Shown: positions 54,841-64,000 of the stretch, piece after piece | Layout: each line of letters starts with the position of its first letter | Numbering within the stretch: position 1 is the stretch's first letter | Source: Lucinisca nassula | Lineage: Eukaryota; Mollusca; Bivalvia; Lucinida; Lucinidae | Length of the DNA stretch: 64,000 bases | NCBI GenBank assembly: GCA_963580285.1 | Contig: OY757010.1 | Coordinates: 214,428,138-214,492,137, forward strand | Direction of reading: 5' to 3' | Translations under genes and position numbers: made by a program | The notes under the pieces: generated by a model | The model's input: only the letters and a program-made list of their open reading frames with translations | What the model was told of the DNA's origin: nothing | Database searches by the model: none

Positions 54841-55122
54841 CATTACGCAAACACGCCTAGAGCTACAAATACATTGCCACTTTTATCGCCGAAAAAACGA
54901 AGATTTTAAGATAAAAAATTGTGATATTTTTCTTATTTCTGCTCAAACTATAGATATGGGCACTCGTTAGAACCGCCTCATCGAGGCGGTTCTAACGAGT
55001 ACCCACAATCTATATTTTAGAGCAGAAATAAGAAAAATAAGGTATACCCCCTGAAACCCCAGTTTTACTATATAAAAGTGGGGTTCAAGGGGGTCAAAAT
55101 TATATAGGCGTTTTTTCGTGAT
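54841..55122 (-). repeat. HP-A type I MITE
   Basis: CATTACGCAAACACGCCTAG and ATAGGCGTTTTTTCGTGATG ends, with an intact core GAACCGCCTCATCGAGGCGG. Confidence 0.88.
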
Positions 55123-55960
55123 GTGGTAAACAAAGTAGATCCTAATGAGACTGCTCCTTGAAACCCATCTCATCTAGATCTACACTGTTTGCATAGGTAT
55201 CTGCACTGGCCTACAAGGGTGGAAAGGATTCACATTACTGAAATCAAAATTATGCTGTATCACAATACCCTATTTGTTTAATGTTGCACTAAACAACAAT
55301 TAAATTACACGAAATCATTAGCATCATAAATATTCAGGGCTCAAGTTACAAACTTTCTATACCTAAACACTTGCGCATTGTTCTTCAATAAACCGCCAAC
55401 ATCACAATACTTTTATGGACTAACATGTAAGTGGAAAACTTGCACAAAATAGATGTGTTAGTAATGAATACTATTCTTGTTGAATAAAAAGGAAAATAAG
55501 AATAAATGTAAGCAATTTGTTCGCTCTAAGTGATTTGCTACTTTGAAGGGAGCCTATTCGTTTAAATTATTATTGTCTCCTATTGATGAGGGTCTTCTCT
55601 TAAAGAAAGAAATTTTTACATGGTGTTATGGGGAGTAAGGGATTGGGTGGCGGTGGACGGAGGTGGAGCGGGTAGACATATTCTTTTCTTTAAAAGTAGG
55701 CCCTTTTTCGGAGAGGGGCTTACAGGAAACAAGAATGAGTCACAAAAGTTGTCTTTGAAAAATGGTGTAGAATCCAATCACCTAATTACCTACCTGGAAA
55801 GACTCAGATTATCTGCGCATGCATGTTTGAATGATTAAATTGATTATCTTCCGTTTCTCGGGAGCTGACTCTTTTGAATACGACAATATACCGTAAAAAT
55901 TAAAAAAAAATCGGACACCTTAAGGACTTGTTGCAATTCTTTAAAATTCTAACAGTTTTC
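55123..55960. other. HP-B core remnant and unassigned sequence
   Basis: A lone HP-B hairpin lies at 55125-55200 (TAGATCCTAATGAGACTGC...CTAGATCTACACTGTTTGC). The remaining 55216-55960 shows no recognised gene. An open frame at 55620-55838 lacks any recognised motif. Confidence 0.45.
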
Positions 55961-56090
55961 ACGTTCAAGCCAGGAGTCCAAAATGTACAGACGAAATGGC
56001 AAACAGTGTAGTTCCTGATCAGACTGGAGCAGTCTGATTTGGGACTGCACTGTTTGTTTAGGCCTGTCTGGTCCAATACTTAGGATCAAT
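55961..56090. repeat. HP-B core hairpin with AGGAGTCCAAAA arms
   Basis: CCAGGAGTCCAAAATG and TTAGGCCTGTCTGGTCCAA arms. Core CAAACAGTGTAGTTCCTGAT and GTCTGATTTGGGACTGCACT. Confidence 0.75.
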
Positions 56091-56572
56091 GCGGGTACAC
56101 TTCTGTTAGTTTGTCCGTTAAAACAAACAAAGTGAAAACATGTTATTGATAATAATTTAAATTTTTAGCATATACTTGTATGTTATGATGTCCGCTGAGG
56201 GAGTGAGCTGTCACCAGACATTAAGGGGAATGGATACACATGCAATCTTTTACTTACCATTTTCGCAAGGGAGATTACTTTTAGGACTTCCTGTTTACTC
56301 AAATATAAACACAGCCCCTCTGTATTCCGGGTCTACTCTTAAAGGAAAGAAATTGATCCTATCCTTTTAGAGTAGACCCCTACTCAGGAGCAAACTGTTT
56401 CCTTTAAATGTAGACCCCTATTGATATGTTAGAAACAGCCATTTTGAAAGACTTCGCTTACTTGAAAGTGTACCCATTCGCCTGAAAGGAAACTAAGATT
56501 TTGACAGACAAAAGTAGTAAAAAAATGACAGTTCTGGTGGTCTTTTTTGGGAATCTAAAGTGATCTAATACG
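56091..56572 (+). promoter_or_regulatory. Possible 5' flank or UTR of the 56573 exon
   Basis: Contains a hairpin GGGTCTACTCTTAAAGGA ... TCCTTTTAGAGTAGACCC at about 56329-56380. No TATA box or other promoter element is confidently identifiable. Confidence 0.25.
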
Positions 56573-57096
56573 ATGCGGGAAAGAAACAATAATTCGGCAA
56601 ATAGTTTAGTATCAAACTCGGGCCTTGACGAGTTTCGCCCGCACCCATCAAGTTTGGGCAGAGTCAGTCGGCATGATCGTTTAGACAATGAAAGTTTAAT
56701 ATCATGTGATCTTGGCGAACTTGTGTCACGCCCACCAAGTTTGGCTAGGAACGGTCAAGGTGATCATTTAGACAAAAATAATTTAATATCATGGAATCTT
56801 GACGAGTTTGTGCCACGCCCATCAAGTTTGGTTAGGGGTGGTCAGCGTGATTGTGTTGATGATCGCAATTCAGCATCAACGTACCTGAATGAGTTTCGGT
56901 CACGCCCAGCTAGTATGGCCAGGATGGGCCATCGGGACAATTTAGAAGACAATCGGATTCCATCTGTTCGTTCATGTCCGACGAAACTTAGTCGATTGGA
57001 CGAAGATGACGACGATAATATTTCAGAAATACCGACGAAAAGCAACGGTCGCCCGTCCATGAAACATCCAACAATAGTGCATGGTGAAATTACAAG
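56573..57096 (+). CDS. Unrecognised first coding exon with four 29-residue RPxS repeats
   Basis: The ATG at 56573 opens 174 codons plus two bases, reaching the splice donor AAG/GTAAGC at 57096/57097 (phase 2). Residues 18-46, 47-75, 76-104 and 105-132 are tandem repeats of 29 residues with consensus L-[DG]-E-[FL]-x-x-R-P-x-S-[LM]-x-R-x-G-x-[RG]-D-x-[LV]-[DE]-[DK]-N. Each contains RPPS/RPSS/RPAS or RPHPS followed by Leu or Met, a form suited to basophilic kinases such as PKA or CaMK (inference). An acidic run (LDEDDDDN, 142-149) follows. The region is hydrophilic, probably disordered, without signal peptide or membrane segment. Repeats diverge in DNA but keep frame and key residues, which suggests selection. 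No family is recognised and no downstream exon was found before 64000. Confidence 0.65.
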
Positions 57097-57183
57097 GTAA
57101 GCATGTATAAAGTGGGTGGAAGGGAAGATTTCGGGCGGTTCTGTTGAGCAACGCAGTCTATGTTTGTAGTAGGAATAAGAAAT

Positions 57184-57419
57184 GAGCCAGCGCATGACAA
57201 AACCTACAATAAGACGTGCGTCCAACGAAGACTCAGATCAGCCTGCGCATCCGCGCAGTCTGATCAGAGTCTTCGCTGTGCGCTCTAAGGATAGCTAAGG
57301 GCTCAGTGCTCCGTCATGCAGCAAGAGAAGTCTCTAGTTAAACTGTATGGATGCGCAGGCTGATCTGAGTCTTCGGTGGGTGCGCATGTCTTATTGTAGG
57401 TTTTATCGTGCGCTGGCTC
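57184..57419. repeat. Palindromic MITE with GAGCCAGCGCATGAC termini and HP-B-like core
   Basis: GAGCCAGCGCATGACAAAAC at the left and TTTTATCGTGCGCTGGCTC at the right (inverted repeats of about 35 bp with mismatches). The internal hairpin CAGATCAGCCTGCGCATCCG...CGCAGTCTGATCAGAGTCTT resembles the HP-B core. Confidence 0.8.
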
Positions 57420-57572
57420 GTTTAATACAAACACTGAGAGAACTGGTGGGTCAATTGTATCTGAGTGTAGGCTAGGTGCGCATGTCTTATTGTAGGTTTT
57501 ATCGTGCGCTGGCTCGTTTAATACAAACACTGAGAGAACTGGTGGGTCAATTGTATCTGAGTGTAGGCTAGG
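57381..57572 (+). repeat. Tandem duplication, 96-bp period, two copies
   Basis: 57381-57476 and 57477-57572 are identical by eye. Each begins TGCGCATGTCTTATTGTAGG and ends GAGTGTAGGCTAGG. The duplication copies the right end of the preceding MITE. Confidence 0.93.
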
Positions 57573-57797
57573 AAAATAGTTCTGGACTGAGACTTAAACT
57601 GTTTCATTTAACAGTTAAATTCCAATTTGGTTAGCAAACAGAGTAGACCCTGATCAGACGCCGCGTCTGCGGCGTCTGATCTGGGTCTAAATTGGTTGCC
57701 AAGTCAAACCCATGATATTCAAGATTCCCCTCTTATGCATCGATAAGAACAGCGCATCTATGTTCTATAAATAACTGTTACCTTGGTTTTCCGACAG
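57573..57797. repeat. HP-B-like hairpin with CACTGAGAGAACTGG arm
   Basis: Core CAAACAGAGTAGACCCTGAT...CGCGTCTGCGGCGTCTGATC (about 57634-57700). The left arm (CTGAGTGTAGGCTAGG) is shared with 53721 and 58371. Confidence 0.7.
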
Positions 57798-58098
57798 CCC
57801 CCGCCCATAGGGGCTTGAAGAAATATATGGGCTGCATGATGCTTCAACGCAGAGCTGAATCCGGCCCGCACACTAGTACTGGTAAACCGCTTAGAGGATC
57901 TAAGCCTGTCCAGGAACCGCGGTGCGAGGCGGACCGTCCATGCTAATAAACCCTATTGGTTTCCGCATTGGGCGACAGGGCTTGAGATGTCATTTCATCT
58001 CAATGTCGGGTAAAAGTCCCACAAAATTGGAAGCAACGTCTCCAAAATGACCTTTACAGTTTTGACGGGGACGTTAAACATCAAATCAAACAAACAAA
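57798..58098 (+). mobile_element. SINE-2 copy
   Basis: GCCCCCGCCCATAGGGGCTT head, CAAA tail. Imperfect flank repeat ACCTTGGTTTTCCGACA / ACCTTGTTTTCCAACAA suggests an older insertion. Confidence 0.86.
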
Positions 58099-58370
58099 AA
58101 CCTTGTTTTCCAACAAGTCAGTGGAAGTCACATGGTATTCTATTTATCAGTTAATCCCCTTGTACACTCTTACATTTTTGCATTTTTTTTCCAGCAAGTG
58201 CAATGTCACGTTTACCTGATAAAGCTCACTTGACCTGAGATAGCATATCTTTATCAGGTCAATGTATTACAATGCAATTAATGTAGGTGGCACCTGATAA
58301 ATTGTCGTAAGCTTCATTCGCGTTGAACAAAAAAGGCTTGTCTCGATTTTGTGTGTTTGACAAACAATGA
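58099..58370. repeat. Unassigned, with a short palindrome
   Basis: A palindrome ACCTGATAAAG...CTTTATCAGGT lies at about 58216-58262 around CTCACTTGACCTGAGATAGC. No gene is seen. Confidence 0.4.
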
Positions 58371-58560
58371 GAGTATCAAAGCACTGAAAGCATTGGTTGT
58401 TTGACTGTCACTGAGTGTAGACTGAGAAAATATTCTGTTTGCTTTAAACTTTAGATTTCAGTATTTTAAGCAAACAGTGTAAACCCTGATCAGACGCCGC
58501 GTTCTGTGGCGTCTGATCTGGGTCTTCACTGTTTGCCGATGTCCCAATACGCGAGCTTAG
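58371..58560. repeat. HP-B-like hairpin with CACTGAAAGCATTGG arm
   Basis: Core GCAAACAGTGTAAACCCTGA with CAGACGCCGCGTTCTGTGGC and GTCTGATCTGGGTCTTCACT. The left arm matches 53721. Confidence 0.75.
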
Positions 58561-58789
58561 TCCAGATTTTACAGAAAACGAACCCTCGAACACTTTTTAC
58601 ACAGCAATCTGTCGTCACATGAACAAAAATAGCGCAGTTAGTTCTGTGTGTGCTTCTAGCCATGTCTACCCCCGGTTACATTAAAACTGGCTGTTTCCTT
58701 CCTTGATTTCGCACAAATGCTAATTGCGCGGTCAGTGTTAGTCATGTGGACATCTAAAGGCAACATAGCTCAGATTCATATGGTGTGTT

Positions 58790-58927
58790 TTGAGTTTTAT
58801 GTACCTCCAACAACCAGAATCATATGGAGACGGGACCTCGGTTTAAGGACATTTCCGAAAGTCTGGAAAACCTACGACCCCTGGTTCGTGAGGCGAGTAG
58901 CTTACCCACTACACCGCAGAGGCTTCT
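58790..58927 (-). mobile_element. SINE-3 copy with internal deletion
   Basis: Head GCCTCTGCGGTGTAGTGGGT on the minus strand, then a truncated B-box region, then CGGAAATGTCCTTAAACCGA. It lacks part of the tRNA-like segment. Confidence 0.78.
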
Positions 58928-58944
58928 AGAGATTCATGGTAACT

Positions 58945-59195
58945 TGGGGTTGAAACCGACCCGGAAACGAGTACTGGTAAACCGCTTAGAGGATTTAAGC
59001 CTGCCCAGGCAAAGCTGTGCGAGTCGGCCCGTCCATGCTTATAAACCATATTTGTTGCATTGGGCGACAGGGATTGAGATGTCATTTGATGTCATTTTAT
59101 CTCAATGTCTGGTTAAAGTCCCACAAAATTGGAAGCAATGTCTCCAAAATGACATTTACAGTGTTGACGGGGACGTTAAACCTCAAATCTAACAA
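58945..59195 (+). mobile_element. SINE-2, 5'-truncated
   Basis: Begins within GTTGAAACCGACCCGGAAAC and keeps the full 3' half and tail (GACGGGGACGTTAAACCTCA). Confidence 0.82.
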
Positions 59196-59404
59196 ACAGT
59201 CGACCCAAAATTGGGGTTTGCAAGCGGTGAAAGTACAGTATTTTCTTCTTAATGCTGTAACTATAGACTGTACGACCACATTATGTGGCGCAATCTACCA
59301 AATTCACAATTATATTAAGTTATGAGTATTCCACAAGTTTATAAGAAGCAGTTATTTACCTAATATGGGCGTAAACAGGAGTACCTATAAAAACAAATGA
59401 TGAT

Positions 59405-59516
59405 TTTGTTTGTTTGATTTGAGGTTTTACGTCACCGTCAACACTATATAGGTCATTTTGGAAATGTTGCTTCCAATTTTGTCGGACTTTTAGCCGACAT
59501 TGAGATGAAATGACAC
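59405..59516 (-). mobile_element. SINE-2 tail fragment
   Basis: Minus-strand tail and adjacent body only, from CAAACAAACAAAATCATCAT to TTTCATCTCAATGTCGGC. Confidence 0.78.
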
Positions 59517-60131
59517 ATCCGCAACTATTATTGACATTTATACCTTTGGCGCAAAGGATTAAGCCTTTTACTGTGCGCTGACCTTCTCGCCTTACCTGTG
59601 CAGAATCTCTTGTTGGAAATAGCAGGCGCTTTAATGGAAAACAATTTTTAAACAAATATAACTTTTTTATTTTACAATTTGACAAACATGTTCCGATTTA
59701 ATCTAATTGTCCGTTTAAATTCCTTTAAAACGATATCAAATAAGTGGAACTTTTTTTTAATTAGCTGCCGGCATTTTTATTTTCAAATTAATAACCCTTA
59801 ATCCTTACTTGAATCATACAAAACTGTGGAAAAACAACAACAGTACCCTACTTTAACGGCTAAAATCTGCACTTTCTATTAATATTATGAAAAAACGCCC
59901 GTATCAGACGCAATGTGTTTACAATATTGTGCATTTTAATAGCAATTATAATATTTCAAAATAATATTTAATAACGGCATTTTGCGATTGAATTTGGAGC
60001 TTATTCAGTAAAAGCTTTTTCGTCTACACACGCGTGTAATCCCAAAGATCGACTGTAAAATGAACACATCTTCGCCTGGGCATCTCCTTGGAATGTAAAT
60101 CAATCTAAGAATGCGGTGTCTGATCTGCATC

Positions 60132-60190
<59 letters not shown>

Positions 60191-60699
60191 TTCACGTAGT
60201 TTTTTTATTTCTATGACCTGATTAGATTTTTGCATATTCTTTATACTTACTACGCAAATTTAAATAAACATTGCTAGTAATAAGATTTATGATTACATTT
60301 GTTTGTTTTGTATGTTTGTATGATTACAGCTGAAAGAAAGAAAGAAAGAAATAAAGAAAGAAAGAAAGAAAGAAAGAAAGAAGCCCATGTGAATTCGTTA
60401 CTAAATTTCTAAAAAGTTAGAAATTTATCTTTGTTATAATTTATATCTTTTTCCCATTACTCAGATACATGCTAATCGGACATTTCGTTGTTCGTAAATT
60501 GTTTTTCTGGACTACCAGAGGAATTTCTGTTTTATATTACTTTTTTTTTCTTTTTGTAACACTGTTTGATTATTTAAATGCTATTGTGAATTCAGTCTGG
60601 TAAATATAAAAAAAAAACAACAAAAAAACGTAAAGATGCCATTAATGCCTATGTTAATTGTTTTGTATTCATTATTATCATCTTGGTTGTAATGAACAC
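59517..60699. repeat. AT-rich intergenic with microsatellites
   Basis: (TTTA)n at about 60131-60192 and (AAAG)n at about 60332-60380. No exon is recognised. Confidence 0.7.
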
Positions 60700-60917
60700 C
60701 TCATTAAAAACTGCTTTATATAGAGAAAACTGGGGTTTACTGTGGTAATCATTTTTGTTTTCATTTCTTGTCCAAACATAGGTTGTGGGTACTCGTTGAA
60801 GCCACCTCAATAGGCGGTTCTAACTATGTTTTAAGTATTGATGAGTTTACTTTGACGAATTAATTGTTTTTGAGATATCAAAAATGCACTATGCCGCACG
60901 GATGTATTATCGTAATG
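60700..60917 (+). repeat. HP-A type II MITE, shortened
   Basis: Arm TATATAGAGAAAACTGGGGT, core remnant GTACTCGTTGAAGCCACC/TAGGCGGTTCTAAC, right end GCCGCACGGATGTATTATCG. Confidence 0.72.
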
Positions 60918-60918
60918 T

Positions 60919-60919
60919 G

Positions 60920-60986
<67 letters not shown>

Positions 60987-61477
60987 TATTCATTTATGTA
61001 TAATCTAATGATTATTAGAAAATTTTCTTATTTATTTATTTATTTTATTTATTTATTTTATCTGTTAAATGATTTAAGATAAGGTGTGTACCTTTTATCT
61101 GGTGTTCTTTCCATGGTGCTGTGAAAAAGATTATGCATGTAAACCAAACTTTATACAAAACAGTCAGGTAATCAGGAATCAGTATGATTTTACACAAAAA
61201 CATAGGTAGAAAGTACTTGAAAGAACCATATCAGTTTGGCGGTTCTGTGCCCATATATTTTTCAGCTCACTCAGGGGGGGAACATCACTGAAGACAATTA
61301 TCGCTTTTTCTGACACACGTAATGTGTATTGTATACCGGCTACTGACCGTCAGGAAGCCTGACGATTAATGGACACGCGCGCAATGTATACTCTATAACC
61401 GTCTTTCCGAAGAGATTAAAATTTATCGAATGACTTTATTCATAAGCAGGATCGGTACTATTTAGATAATGAGTATC

Positions 61478-61530
<53 letters not shown>

Positions 61531-61550
61531 CTCGGATCTCAAAATACATG
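60919..61550. repeat. (ATT)n microsatellites and unassigned sequence
   Basis: (ATT)n runs at about 60919-60985 and 61476-61528; TTTA-rich patch near 61030. A weak HP-A core lies at about 61200-61260. No gene is seen. Confidence 0.7.
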
Positions 61551-61855
61551 TTTGTTTTGTTTGTTTGATTTTAGGTTTAACGACCCCGTCAACACTGTAT
61601 AGGTCATTTTGGAGACATTGCTTCCAATTTTGTGGGACTTTTACCCGACAATGAGATGCAATGACATCTCAAACCCTGTCGCCCAATGAAACCATTAGGG
61701 TTTATAAGCATGGACGGTCCGACTCACACCGCTTTGCCTGGGCAGGCTTAGACCCTCTAAGCGGTTTACCAGTACTGGTGTGCGGTCGGTTTCAGCTCTG
61801 CGTGGAAGCATCATGCAGCCCATCTATTTCTTCAAGCCCCGATGGGCGGGGGCCG
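61551..61855 (-). mobile_element. SINE-2 copy (cluster member 1 of 4)
   Basis: Full-length on the minus strand, head ending CCCGCCCATCGGGGCTTGAA at 61855. Confidence 0.87.
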
Positions 61856-61978
61856 TGAAATATAAATGTATACTGGGTCCAATTTACGAGAATACATCCG
61901 TTTGAAATAGTACCTTCTAATAGGTTGTGGGTTTTTGCTAGAACCGTTGCTTTAAATTTATTTTAATTGCTTCAACAG

Positions 61979-62290
61979 ACAAATACTCTTTTGTTTGTTT
62001 GTTTGATTTGAGGTTTAACGTCCCCGTCAACACTGTAAAGATCATTTTTGAGACGTTGCTTCCAATTTTGTGGGACTTTTACCCGACACTGAGATGAAAT
62101 GACATCTCAAGCCCTGTCGCCCAATGAAACCAATAGGGTTTATTAGCATGGACCGCGGTTCCTGGACAGGCTTAGATCCTGTAAGCGGTTTACCAGTACT
62201 AGTGTGCGGGCCGGATTCAGCTCTGCGTGGAAGCATCATGCAGCCCATATATTTCTTCAAGCCCATATGGGCGGGGGCCGTACAAATACT
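61979..62290 (-). mobile_element. SINE-2 copy with TSD (cluster member 2 of 4)
   Basis: Body 61988-62281, flanked by ACAAATACT at 61979-61987 and 62282-62290. Confidence 0.88.
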
Positions 62291-62389
62291 TGTACATATT
62301 ATCCAAGATTTGCTAGAGCCGTTCTATAGAGTACCCAAACGGTTTGGGGTGATTGCTGGAAACGCTTCATTGACAACATACGTCTTTAT

Positions 62390-62637
62390 TTTGCCCCTTT
62401 CAACACTGTATAGGTCATTTTGGAGACGTTGCTTCCAATTTCATGGGACTTTTACCCGACATTGAGATGAAATGACATCTCAAGCCCTGCCATCTAATTA
62501 CATTAATAGGGTTTATTAGCATGGACGGTCCGCCTCGCACCGCGGTTCCTGGACAGGCTTAGATCCTCTAAGCGTTTTACCAGTACTAGTGTGCGGGCCG
62601 GATTCAGCTCTGCGTGGAAGCATCATGCAGCCCATAA
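62390..62637 (-). mobile_element. SINE-2, incomplete at both ends (cluster member 3 of 4)
   Basis: Lacks the CAAA tail and the CCCGCCCAT head, keeping the body from AACACTGTATAGGTCATTTT to CATCATGCAGCCCATA. Confidence 0.82.
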
Positions 62638-62684
62638 ATATAATATGCATGAACGACCCAACTCGCACAGATAGATAGATAGAT

Positions 62685-62991
62685 TTGTTTGTTTGTTTGT
62701 TTGTTTGAGGTTTAACGTCCCCGTCAACACTGTAAAGGTCATTTTGGAGACGTTGCTACCAATTTTGTGGGACTTTTACCCGGCATTGAGATGAAATGAC
62801 ATCTCAAGCCCTGTCGCCCAATGAAACCAATAGGGTTTATTAGCATGGACGGTCCGCCTCGCACCGCGGCTCATGGCCAGGCTTAGATCCTCTAAGCGAT
62901 TTACCAGTACTAGTGTGCGGGCCGGATTCAGCTCTGCGTGGAAGCATCATGCAGCCCATATATTTCTTCAAACGCCTTTGTGCGGGGGCCT
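62685..62991 (-). mobile_element. SINE-2 copy (cluster member 4 of 4)
   Basis: Full-length on the minus strand, between GATA repeats on both sides (ATAGATAGATAGAT before, (GATA)n after). Confidence 0.86.
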
Positions 62992-63652
<661 letters not shown>

Positions 63653-64000
63653 TATTGTGTCAATGATCTGCCCGCAAGAAACTCAGTAATTGCTTTAAAA
63701 TGTGCGACCAGTAATATGTATAGGAAAACCTTTTACTTTCTAAATCTTCAGAAACGCATTGACTTTATTTAGTAATTTTTGCGTACAACTCGATATTAGA
63801 ACAATATCATTCTATGTCTGCGGCGTAAAACAAATTATATTATCTAAATGCACGGCCAGTATTGTAGCCCAAAACAACAACAAAAAAAGAAGAAGAAGTA
63901 ATATTCAGCATTTCAGCAGCCTCATTGAGGCGGTTAGTTCTAACTAGTACCCACAACCTATGTCTTGGTGCAGAAATAAAGAAAATAATGTATACCACCG
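63653..64000. repeat. Unassigned sequence then HP-A fragment at the window edge
   Basis: No gene is recognised at 63653-63905. HP-A core remnant GCCTCATTGAGGCGGTTAG...CTAACTAGTACCCACAACC from 63915, running off the window. Confidence 0.55.

Noticed and set aside
55620..55838. 72-codon frame beginning MVLWGVRDWVAVDG
   Set aside because: No splice sites, no family match and no repeat or homologous support; probably chance.

Overview
This is a eukaryotic nuclear window, most likely from a bivalve mollusc. The evidence is spliced coding exons with GT...AG boundaries, several tRNA-headed SINEs with 12-15 bp target-site duplications, LINEs, a Penelope-like element, mariners and abundant palindromic MITEs. 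The species cannot be fixed from sequence alone. There are no operons, no CRISPR arrays and no prokaryotic genes. Most open reading frames come from repeats.

Protein-coding content is sparse. Two exons on the + strand (10956-11149 and 15941-16135, separated by a 4791-bp intron) encode the C-terminus of a GPSM2/LGN/Pins-type Galpha-i regulator carrying three GoLoco motifs. A first-coding-exon candidate at 56573-57096 encodes four 29-residue RPxS-containing repeats and ends at a splice donor; I do not recognise it. A weaker terminal-exon candidate lies at 35910-36044.

Repeat layout: 1-4690 holds palindromic MITE debris and SINEs. 4690-10783 holds Helentron-like tandem-core elements, one carrying a mariner. 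10956-16135 is the GPSM2-like 3' end, with a decayed tandem triplication of exon sequence split by a MITE and a LINE. 16400-36300 is dense in two palindromic MITE superfamilies, called HP-A and HP-B here, and contains a four-level nest at 29007-32524 and a second mariner at 33468-34768. 36900-45065 is a ~44-bp minisatellite broken by two copies of a Penelope-like element. 45066-48773 is one LINE broken by an inversion, a Helentron-like insertion and a SINE. 48774-51545 holds a third mariner and another LINE. 51586-64000 holds more SINE and MITE copies and a long (GATA)n array.

Family names used here: HP-A is a palindromic MITE with core GTTAGAACCGCCTC and two arm types. HP-B is a palindromic MITE mostly flanked by TTAA, with core CAAACAGTGTAGAYCC. 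HEL is a set of hairpin-bounded elements with a tandem core. SINE-1 to SINE-4 are short retroposons. These labels are mine and are not database names.
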